From: Planctomycetota bacterium
Lineage (GTDB): Bacteria > Planctomycetota > UBA1135 > UBA2386
NCBI GenBank assembly: GCA_021776805.1
Contig: JAJFFD010000115.1
Span: forward strand, 1 to 60,003
Reading direction: 5' to 3'
DNA length: 60,003 bases
Shown here one piece after another: positions 7,669-14,748 of the stretch (its first letter is position 1; every line of letters starts with the position of its first letter). The notes beneath the pieces are model-generated. The model was not told where the DNA came from. It saw only the letters and a program-made list of their open reading frames with translations, and searched no databases. A program made the translations under genes and the position numbers.

Positions 7669-8892
7669 CTAGGGGAGGAGTATTTCCACCGGATGCAAAA
7701 CCCTGGTGGGTGATCCGGAAGCTGCTAGCTGCTTGGCGATCTGCAACAGGCAGCCGGGATTGCCAGTGGCCACGTATTCCGCCCCCACTGTCATCAGGCT
7801 TTGGGATTTCTCTCGCCCAATTCGGTTCGCCAGTTCCGGTTGCAGGAGGTTGTAGATGCCGGCTGAACCACAGCATCTAGAACTGGCGGGATTAACAACA
7901 AGTTCGATCTCAGGAATCTGTTCGAGCAGCTCGAGGGGAGCGTCGACTACGCCTTGCCCATGTTCGAGGTGGCAGGGGGCGTCATAGGTGACGCGCCTTG
8001 GGAATGGTTTCGGAGTTGCCTTTAGCCCTTCCTCTGCAAGGAATTCACAGATGTCTCGGCAGCGCGTTGAGAGCGAGCGAGCGGCCTCGGAGCCAAGCAT
8101 TGCGCCGTATTCGCGCAAGCTGGCGCCACAGCCTGCACTGTTGTTGATGATCACCTCAGCCTCGGAGAAGGCGCTCAGATTCCTCCTGGCCAGGTCCTTC
8201 GCGTCTTTCGCCATGCCGTTGTGAGCATGCAGCGCACCACAGCAGCCCTGCGTCGCAGGGACTACAACCTCGAAGCCATTGCTGGTCAGGAGTTCAATAG
8301 TGAGCCGATTGATCCTCCCGAAGACCTGCTCCATCAGGCAGCCGGTGAAGAGGTGCACCCGCTTGCGTGCCTTGCCGCTTGGGCGGTGAGTGCCGGCGAT
8401 GCTGCCGCGTTCGCGCGCAGGCGGGACTCTAGGAAGCAGCGCGTCCGCCTCGCGACTCAGCAACCCTAGGCTCCGCATGATTGCACGCAATCCGCTCATC
8501 TCGGCGAAGCGAGCCAAGGCAAAGGCAAGGCGCAGCCTCCCCTGGTGTGCAACCACATGTCGCAGCAATATCCGCCGCAACCGACTCTTGAGGTTCTTCT
8601 CAGGCCAACGCTCTTCGAGTTCAGCCCGTTGCTCCTCGAGGATTCGTCCGTACTCGACCCCCGAGGGGCAGGCAGTTTCGCATGCTCTACAGCCGAGGCA
8701 TCGATCGATATGTGGGCGGATGTCTTGCGGGCTTGCCAATCGTTCCTCGGCGAAGGCGCGCATGAGATAGAGCCGGCCGCGAGGTGACTCGCCTTCCTGG
8801 CCTGTTTGGCCATAGGTTGGGCATGACTCGAGACATAGACCGCAATGCACACAGTCCAGGGTCTGCTCGTAGAAGCTGTGCTGCAGCTTCAA
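7669..8892 (-). CDS. glcF: Glycolate oxidase iron-sulfur subunit GlcF
   Basis: Electron-transfer subunit of glycolate oxidase, passing electrons from the flavin subunits GlcD/GlcE towards the quinone pool. Two 4Fe-4S motifs lie in the N-terminal part (CVHCGLCLESCP and CLGCRACETACP). Two CCG (heterodisulfide-reductase-type) domains follow, marked by GCCGALHAHNG and CCGSAGIYN. The TTG at 8892 is the likely start: it overlaps the glcE stop as TTGA, and the family sequence begins directly there. The frame continues upstream to 9072, but that portion runs inside glcE and is not conserved-looking. 407 residues, as expected for GlcF. Confidence 0.93.
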   Translation of the reverse strand: MKLQHSFYEQTLDCVHCGLCLESCPTYGQTGQEGESPRGRLYLMRAFAEERLASPQDIRPHIDRCLGCRACETACPSGVEYGRILEEQRAELEERWPEKNLKSRLRRILLRHVVAHQGRLRLAFALARFAEMSGLRAIMRSLGLLSREADALLPRVPPARERGSIAGTHRPSGKARKRVHLFTGCLMEQVFGRINRLTIELLTSNGFEVVVPATQGCCGALHAHNGMAKDAKDLARRNLSAFSEAEVIINNSAGCGASLREYGAMLGSEAARSLSTRCRDICEFLAEEGLKATPKPFPRRVTYDAPCHLEHGQGVVDAPLELLEQIPEIELVVNPASSRCCGSAGIYNLLQPELANRIGREKSQSLMTVGAEYVATGNPGCLLQIAKQLAASGSPTRVLHPVEILLP

Positions 8893-9950
8893 TGCAGGAC
8901 TCCCCCGGGGTCGAGGGCCATCTTCAGGCCATTGGACAAGCGTTGGTGTGCCGGATCCATGGCTGTGCTCAGGCCCCGGCGTTCTGCCTTCGCGCGACGG
9001 ATCTCCGCTTGCCCTCCGAGCTGAAAGGTGCTCCGCAGGAGACTGTCGGAGAGGTCTGGACTCGCCTGACATTCAAACTGGCCAGTGCCGCTGCAGCTGA
9101 AGGCGACGCTCTCTGGCAACTGCGCCAGTAATTCGAGGACCTTGCTGACACGAACTTGTCCACGGATCAGTTCCAGATTGTTGTTCTGCCTTTCGCCGCC
9201 GAGGAGAGTGGGCAGCTTGCATTCCTCGAAGCCCTCCTTCTCCAGCGATGCAATGCCGCTCCGCGTACGACCTTCCATGGTCAGATACAGAGCGATTCCA
9301 TCGTCCTCTCTGTGAATGCAGAGTGCGCTAACGCCTTCTGGCTTGTGGCGGAGGCGAGTAAATATCTCGAATGCCCTGCTGATCTCGAGGGATCTGCGCC
9401 GGAGGTGAGCTCGGTGTTTCACGAGAGGGCGCAACTTCAGGTGCAGCATGGTGGCAACAAAGAGCAGTCCACGACTGCCGACGAAGAGCTTTTGTAGGTC
9501 GTAACCAGCAACGTTCTTGACGACCTTGGCGCCGGACTTGAATTCGAGGCCTTCTGCCAGAATGCAATTCATTCCGAGGAGGAGGGAGCGTGGCGAGTGC
9601 GCGCCTGGTGTCATGGGACTCGGTTCACCACTGGCGAAGAGCCCGCCCAGGCTGCCTCCGCCGGTGCAAGGGAGTTGCAGACCCTTCTCCGCCAGGGCTG
9701 CATCCAAGTCATATCGGCTTAGGCCCGGTTCTACCGAGCAAGTCAGATCGGCGGCTTCCAGTCGGTGAATGCGATTCATGCCCGACAGTCTCAGAAGTCG
9801 TACCGACTTGCTTGCTGGGGGCAGCTCGAGTTGACGACTACCTCCACCAAGAACACGCAGCGGAGAGCCATCATGACTGGACAGTAGATCGTGCAAGTCC
9901 TCGGCACGATCTACCTCCGTTTGCCCTTCAGTTAGATAGTCGACCTTCAT
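8889..9950 (-). CDS. glcE: Glycolate oxidase FAD-binding subunit GlcE
   Basis: A 353-residue FAD_binding_4 subunit. The N-terminal FAD pocket is visible as VLGGGSRQLELP near residues 34-45, followed by LTCSVEPGLSRYDL and LPCTGGGSLGGLFASG; the loop GAKVVKNVAGYDLQKLFVGS is typical of GlcE. It lacks the full C-terminal oxidase domain of GlcD, as in the family. Middle gene of glcDEF: its start overlaps the end of glcD by 23 bp and its stop overlaps the glcF TTG. The three products form one membrane-associated complex. Confidence 0.92.
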   Translation of the reverse strand: MKVDYLTEGQTEVDRAEDLHDLLSSHDGSPLRVLGGGSRQLELPPASKSVRLLRLSGMNRIHRLEAADLTCSVEPGLSRYDLDAALAEKGLQLPCTGGGSLGGLFASGEPSPMTPGAHSPRSLLLGMNCILAEGLEFKSGAKVVKNVAGYDLQKLFVGSRGLLFVATMLHLKLRPLVKHRAHLRRRSLEISRAFEIFTRLRHKPEGVSALCIHREDDGIALYLTMEGRTRSGIASLEKEGFEECKLPTLLGGERQNNNLELIRGQVRVSKVLELLAQLPESVAFSCSGTGQFECQASPDLSDSLLRSTFQLGGQAEIRRAKAERRGLSTAMDPAHQRLSNGLKMALDPGGVLH

Positions 9951-11442
9951 CAGCTTCGAGTTCTGCTTTCCTGATGCGTTCGGCCATCTGGGGCCAGCGG
10001 GCGACTTCGCTGCAAGCGCTTCTTTCGGGGATCACCTTGCCGGGATTACACAGCTCTTCAGGGTTGAAGACCATTCTGACACGTTCCATGACCTGCAGGT
10101 CGGCCTCCTCGAACATCAACTTCATGTGGTCAAGCTTCTCACTGCCCACCCCGTGTTCACCGGTGATGCTGCCGCCTGCATTGATACAGGTCTCCAGAAT
10201 CTCATGGCCCGCAGCGACCACGCGCCTGGTTTCCTCAGCATCGCGTCCGTCATAGCTGATGTTCGGATGCAGATTGCCATCACCGGCGTGGAAGACGTTT
10301 GTGAGGGTGAGTTCGTACTTCTTGGCGATCGCTGCGATTTGTCGCAGGGTGCCTACCAACTGCGTTCGAGGGACCACGCCATCGAGCACGTATAGATCGG
10401 GTTTCAAGCGGCCCATGGCGCCGAAGGCTCCCTTGCGCCCTCGCCAGAGCCGAGCCCGCGCCTCTTGATCGAGAGCCTCTTCAACTTCGAGTGCAGAATT
10501 GCCTGCGAAGATGCTGCGAATCTCATTGGATTCTTGAGCGAGTTGATCCGCTGGGCCATCGAGTTCTACCAGGAGAACGGCGGCCGCTTCCTGCGGATAG
10601 CCGGCTCGATATACGGAGGCTTCGACGGCGCGTATGGTCCCCTGGTCGAGGATCTCTAGCGCTGCAGGGATCATCCCCGCGGCGACGATCTCCTCCACAG
10701 ACTCACAGGCGGCATCCATGCTCGAGAAAGCAGCTAGAAGGGTGAGAATGCTCTCGGGATTCGGGCTGAGTCGGACGGTGATCTCAGTCGTGATACCGAA
10801 TGTGCCCTCGCTGCCCGTAAAGAGTCCGGTGAGATCAAACTCATGAGCTCTCGGTCCGCAGGAACTACCGAATTGCGCTATTTCACCATCTGGTAGCACC
10901 ACCTGTAGACCGAGAATGTGATCGGTCGTCATTCCGTACTTGAAGCAGTGTGGGCCACCGCTGTTCTCGGCCACATTGCCGCCAATCGTACACACGGCTT
11001 GGCTGCTCGGATCAGGTGCGTAGTGCAGGCCGAGGTGAGCTACATGCCGACTCAGCTCCGAGTTCACCACGCCAGGCTGAACTACTGCCAGCAAATCATC
11101 TGCATGCACCTCCAGAATGCGCTTCATGCGCGCGGTCTCTATGACCACCGATGGCAGAATTGCGGTTGGGCCGCCTGAAAGGCAGGTGCCGGCACCTCTT
11201 GCCAAGAAGGGAACCTTTTCCCGCTGGAGTATCCGGATGGCTTTCTGCACTTCTTCGCTGTTTTCCGGCAGCAATACTGCGAGAGGGCGCTGCTTGTGAA
11301 TGGTGAAGCCGTCGCATTCGTAGGCAGTGAGTGCAGCTTCCGAAACCAAGGCCTGTTCCGGGCCGAATTCGGCGAGCAGAAGACTCTGGATCGCAGTCAT
11401 CGGAGGCAGCATAGAGGCTGAATCCAGCCTCTCCGCGAGCAA
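9928..11442 (-). CDS. glcD: Glycolate oxidase catalytic subunit GlcD
   Basis: FAD-linked oxidase (504 residues) that oxidises glycolate, or a related 2-hydroxyacid, to glyoxylate. The FAD_binding_4 domain shows PFLARGAGTCLSGG and the loop VCTIGGNVAENSGGPHCFKYG; the C-terminal FAD-oxidase domain ends with HAGDGNLHPN and GEHGVGSEK, the substrate and flavin histidine motifs. First gene of glcDEF. The start is uncertain. The TTG at 11442 gives an ERLD N-terminus resembling E. coli GlcD, while ATGs at 11412 and 11400 are in frame; an 8-bp hairpin lies between the first two. D-lactate dehydrogenase is an alternative for GlcD alone, but the E and F partners favour glycolate oxidase. Confidence 0.92.
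   Translation of the reverse strand: MLAERLDSASMLPPMTAIQSLLLAEFGPEQALVSEAALTAYECDGFTIHKQRPLAVLLPENSEEVQKAIRILQREKVPFLARGAGTCLSGGPTAILPSVVIETARMKRILEVHADDLLAVVQPGVVNSELSRHVAHLGLHYAPDPSSQAVCTIGGNVAENSGGPHCFKYGMTTDHILGLQVVLPDGEIAQFGSSCGPRAHEFDLTGLFTGSEGTFGITTEITVRLSPNPESILTLLAAFSSMDAACESVEEIVAAGMIPAALEILDQGTIRAVEASVYRAGYPQEAAAVLLVELDGPADQLAQESNEIRSIFAGNSALEVEEALDQEARARLWRGRKGAFGAMGRLKPDLYVLDGVVPRTQLVGTLRQIAAIAKKYELTLTNVFHAGDGNLHPNISYDGRDAEETRRVVAAGHEILETCINAGGSITGEHGVGSEKLDHMKLMFEEADLQVMERVRMVFNPEELCNPGKVIPERSACSEVARWPQMAERIRKAELEADEGRLSN
11413..11432 (-). promoter_or_regulatory. Hairpin at the glcD start region
   Basis: AGAGGCTG-GATT-CAGCCTCT on the minus strand: perfect 8-bp stem, 4-nt loop, directly abutting the in-frame ATG at 11412. 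If translation begins there it would hinder initiation; if it begins at the TTG 11442 the hairpin is in codons 4-10. Either way it could modulate expression of glcDEF. Confidence 0.35.
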
Positions 11443-11497
11443 TCCAGGTACAAAGCTTCAGCTGGAGGTTCGTCTGTACCGAAAATGAGCATGGACA

Positions 11498-12685
11498 ATG
11501 GGGAGGAGATCACTCGACAGAGATTTGGTAGGCCATGTGCTCGACGCCATCAAGAAGGCGCTCGGCCACCTTAGCCGTATCAAGCTGGAGGCAGGCCAGT
11601 CTGCGCGCCTTGATGAGAGCCAGCTCATGCTCCTCTACACCAGGATCAGGCGGGTTCAGGACTATCTCCAACTCTCCTCCGCCACAGGCGAGAACCTGAT
11701 CGAAGTCGATCTCACTGACATTGACGACGATCTTCTCGCCTCTTGCCTGCTCATGGTTATCGGCGATGGCGAAGTGCGTGGAATCCGTCGTGGTGTAGCC
11801 ACCGGTAAGCCATCCGAGTGGAATCGTGAATTAGCGATGACTTTGGCGAGTCTCGCCATCGAGTTCGCCAACCGACAGATCGAGCCTCTTCCGGGGGTAT
11901 CGCCTGCGCATGGCAAGTCGATCCTGGTGCAGCGGGTCGCCAAAGAGGTCGACCTCAAGCACAGTGCCGAACGTGAGCTGAGTTCGCGATTCGAAACCAG
12001 GACGGCCGCTCCGGCGATGGCCGCAGTTTCCGAGCTGGAAAAGAGCATCAACGAAGAGGTCGGCTTCAAAGAAGGGATCAAGCCTGAGCGCTATGACTAC
12101 AAGGAGCTGCATGCCAGGGCCGTAAGTGCTTCACCACAGAGCAGTTCTTCGCCACACAGCATCGTAGAGCCTGATCCCCAGCCAGAAGCGAAGCCGGTGG
12201 TCCAGAGGGATGTCTATGATTCCTCCGAGGAGGAGGGTGACGATGACACTCCGATGGCCATGGAAGAGGGCTTTCTCCTCGACCCCAATCGGATCCGTGA
12301 TCCAAGACTCCGTCAGATGATGGTGGAGGACATGCGTGGCATGCGGCGCTGCAGACGTGCCCACGATTACCGCATGGCCAGTGTCCACCTCTGTGCCGTT
12401 CTCGAGCAGGTGACGCTCGAATATGCCATGCCGAGAGCGACCGAGCTTGGTTTGGTGGGCCCCATCGATAGTTGGCGAATCCCGGTTCTGCTGGTCCAAT
12501 TGCTGGGGGATGACCTGGATGAGGATGACCGCTCTCTCCTGAGGCAGATCCTGACCAGCAGGAATCTCTTGATCTCGGCGGTCCAGCTGCGGAATCCCAG
12601 TGATGTGACCGCAGACTCCTTCATGGGGATGCTGCAGCTCGTCCGGCAGATGCTCGCTTGCATGAGCATGAAGGCCAATCCCTGA
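11498..12685 (+). CDS. Unknown cytosolic protein, two helical domains
   Basis: A 395-residue protein that I do not recognise. The N-terminal region (about 1-135) is helical (LVGHVLDAIKKALGHL). A polar linker around 170-240 ends in an acidic run (SSEEEGDDD). A C-terminal helical domain (about 255-390) contains RRCRRAHDYRMASVHLCAVL, whose pattern recalls DUF4145/HEPN-like bundles, but no clear RxxxxH active site is present. No signal peptide or membrane segment. Divergent from glcD with 55 bp between them; its stop lies in the loop of an 8-bp hairpin. Confidence 0.75.
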   Translation: MGRRSLDRDLVGHVLDAIKKALGHLSRIKLEAGQSARLDESQLMLLYTRIRRVQDYLQLSSATGENLIEVDLTDIDDDLLASCLLMVIGDGEVRGIRRGVATGKPSEWNRELAMTLASLAIEFANRQIEPLPGVSPAHGKSILVQRVAKEVDLKHSAERELSSRFETRTAAPAMAAVSELEKSINEEVGFKEGIKPERYDYKELHARAVSASPQSSSSPHSIVEPDPQPEAKPVVQRDVYDSSEEEGDDDTPMAMEEGFLLDPNRIRDPRLRQMMVEDMRGMRRCRRAHDYRMASVHLCAVLEQVTLEYAMPRATELGLVGPIDSWRIPVLLVQLLGDDLDEDDRSLLRQILTSRNLLISAVQLRNPSDVTADSFMGMLQLVRQMLACMSMKANP

Positions 12686-12693
12686 GATTGGCC
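12673..12693 (+). terminator. Hairpin spanning a stop codon, 8-bp stem
   Basis: GGCCAATC-CCTGA-GATTGGCC: perfect 8-bp stem whose 5-nt loop contains the TGA stop (12683-12685). Downstream bases are CAGCATT, so there is no U-tract. Probable transcript 3' end or attenuator. Confidence 0.5.
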
Positions 12694-12779
12694 CAGCATT
12701 CCTGAGCCGGTGAAAAGACCCGGCTAAGCAGCTGCGGGAAGTTGTCGACCCGGGGCATTGCGGTTACTCCTAGTAGTGC

Positions 12780-14018
12780 ATGTCTCAATCGCCACTGGTC
12801 ACCTCGCGGGAGCTAGGCCCGCTCCTCGAGGAACTCATTCTCGGGGAGTTCATGGGTCTGGGCACCAGATTGCTCGGTACCGAGTATGAGCGCTTGATTT
12901 TGGATCGGAAAAGCCATGCGAGTGCCCCACTTCCCTTCTGTCGTGCATTGATGCGCGACCTGGATGTTGCCGGTGCAGAACGAGTCTTGGATGGCGAAGT
13001 CATCAAGCTCGTCAAAGGCGATGGTTTCGAGCTATCCATGGAACCAGGCGGTCAGTTGGAAGTTTCGTCCTCGCCTGCATCCAATCTGGCAGAGATCGAC
13101 CACACCATGGAGCGGGCGACCGGCATCATCGACGCATACCTGGCTGACAGCCCCTACGAACTGGTTTGCCTTGGCCATGCTCCCGTGACCAGAGTCCAGG
13201 ATCTCGAGCTCCTGCCTCGAGAACGCTATCGGATCATGGACCTGTCCATGCCAACTCGGGGTCCTCTGACCGCCAACATGATGCGGGCTACTGCGGGATT
13301 CCAGCTAACATACGATGTTACCGATCGCGAGGATGCCGGGCGCAAGATGGCCCTCTTGTATCGCCTCTCACCATTGCTGATGGCAATCACTGCTAACTCG
13401 CGCATGGTGAATGGTGAGGACAGCGGTTACGCGAGCTTTCGACACAAGGTTTGGTGGGAAACCGATTCCTCGAGAACAGGAGTGCCCGAGGGGTCGCTGC
13501 ACGCAGAGACGGCAATTCAGGGCTACCTCGAGTACGCCAAGAAGGCCCAGGTCATGTTTCTTCATCGCGGGGACAAGATCGTCCAGTCTGAGCCCAAGTC
13601 ACTCGCTGAGTTGGTTGAGCTCGGTGAAATCTCGCGAGAAGATCTGGAAGCCCATCTCAGCACGCTGTTTCCCTTTGTGCGTCTGCGCAATTACGTCGAG
13701 ATCCGCTGCTTTGACTCAGTGGACTGGAGTTTGGCCCGCTCCGTCCTCGCTCTGGTTTCGGGAATCGTTTATTGCAAGGACGCGACGAGTTCTGCAGAGG
13801 CGATGTCCGAGCAGCTCGTCCTGGATGATCCCGAGGCATTGAAGACCTTCCATCTGGCCGCAGCGAAGGATGCCCTGGATACGCGGAGTCCAGGTGGAGT
13901 GAGTCTGAGAGAGTTGGCTCAAGAGCTGATCAGCTTTTCTGCGGCAACTCTCGGCGGCGGGGACTGCAATTGGTCCCGGCCAGGAGATCTGGACGAAGTT
14001 CGCAGAATTGTGGACTGA
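12780..14018 (+). CDS. gshA: Glutamate-cysteine ligase family protein (GCS2/plant type)
   Basis: ATP-dependent joining of glutamate and cysteine, the first step to glutathione or a related gamma-glutamyl thiol. The 412-residue chain has the family features: GTEYERLIL near residue 34 (metal/Glu-binding acid), SMEPGGQLEVSSSP near 80-95, MPTRGPLTANMMRATAGFQ around 158-176, and LRNYVEIRCFDSVDW near 303-317. No gshB is in the window, so the final thiol is unknown. A metallophosphoesterase gene follows after 11 bp and is likely co-transcribed. The EgtA-type enzyme of ergothioneine synthesis is an alternative member of the same family. Confidence 0.85.
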   Translation: MSQSPLVTSRELGPLLEELILGEFMGLGTRLLGTEYERLILDRKSHASAPLPFCRALMRDLDVAGAERVLDGEVIKLVKGDGFELSMEPGGQLEVSSSPASNLAEIDHTMERATGIIDAYLADSPYELVCLGHAPVTRVQDLELLPRERYRIMDLSMPTRGPLTANMMRATAGFQLTYDVTDREDAGRKMALLYRLSPLLMAITANSRMVNGEDSGYASFRHKVWWETDSSRTGVPEGSLHAETAIQGYLEYAKKAQVMFLHRGDKIVQSEPKSLAELVELGEISREDLEAHLSTLFPFVRLRNYVEIRCFDSVDWSLARSVLALVSGIVYCKDATSSAEAMSEQLVLDDPEALKTFHLAAAKDALDTRSPGGVSLRELAQELISFSAATLGGGDCNWSRPGDLDEVRRIVD

Positions 14019-14029
14019 GAAGCTGAGCG

Positions 14030-14728
14030 ATGAACCTATTTGCCATCAGCGACCTGCACCTCAGTTTTGGCGTCGAGAAGCCCATGGACATCTTCGGCCC
14101 CCAATGGGTTGCGCACGCGGAGAAGATCCGTGAAGCATGGGACGCTGAGATTGGCAAGGATGACTGGGTCTTGGTCGGCGGGGACTTGTCATGGGGCTTG
14201 AATCTCGCCGAGGCGCAGCCCGACCTCGATTGGCTCGGAGAGCGACCGGGAACCAAGATCTTGATCAAGGGCAACCATTGCACCTGGTGGTCCTCCCGGA
14301 AGAAGGTTGAGAATGTCATCGACGACTCGATCCTCTTGCTGCAGAACAATGCGATCAAGATGGATGATGGCACCGTTGTAGTCGGTACCCGTCTATGGGA
14401 CCCGCCGGGTGCTCCCTGGGCAGATGAGAACGCGCCCAAGATCTTTTCGCGCGAGGTCGGCCGCCTCAAACTATCTGTCGATGCGGCCAAGAAGCTCGAT
14501 GGTGACAGGTTGATAGCCCTTGTCCACTATCCGCCGAGATACACGGACGGTAGGAAGACCGACGCTGTCCCGGTTCTCGAGGATGCAGGGGTCAGTCACT
14601 GCATCTATGGGCACTTGCATGGGAAAGACCATGTGCATGGATTCCAGGGTGAAGCGGGAGGGATCCGTTACTTCCTCACTTCTTGTGATGCGATCGACTT
14701 CAAGCCGATTCGTATCGATCTGAACTGA
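14030..14728 (+). CDS. Calcineurin-like metallophosphoesterase
   Basis: A 232-residue cytosolic protein of the calcineurin-type phosphoesterase fold. Metal-binding blocks in order: ISDLHLS (D-x-H) at the N-terminus, VGGDLSWG, IKGNHCTWW, LVHYPP and YGHLHG. In most relatives the fourth block is GNHD/E; here it is GNHC, so one usually acidic position is Cys. The WW after it fits a known uncharacterised subgroup. Substrate unknown. It follows gshA by 11 bp and precedes the M16 peptidase gene by 20 bp. Confidence 0.85.
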   Translation: MNLFAISDLHLSFGVEKPMDIFGPQWVAHAEKIREAWDAEIGKDDWVLVGGDLSWGLNLAEAQPDLDWLGERPGTKILIKGNHCTWWSSRKKVENVIDDSILLLQNNAIKMDDGTVVVGTRLWDPPGAPWADENAPKIFSREVGRLKLSVDAAKKLDGDRLIALVHYPPRYTDGRKTDAVPVLEDAGVSHCIYGHLHGKDHVHGFQGEAGGIRYFLTSCDAIDFKPIRIDLN

Positions 14729-14748
14729 TCACCGCATAGCGATTCATC

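Noticed and set aside
8893..9072. N-terminal extension of glcF
   Set aside because: It runs inside glcE, and the family sequence begins at the TTG that overlaps the glcE stop.
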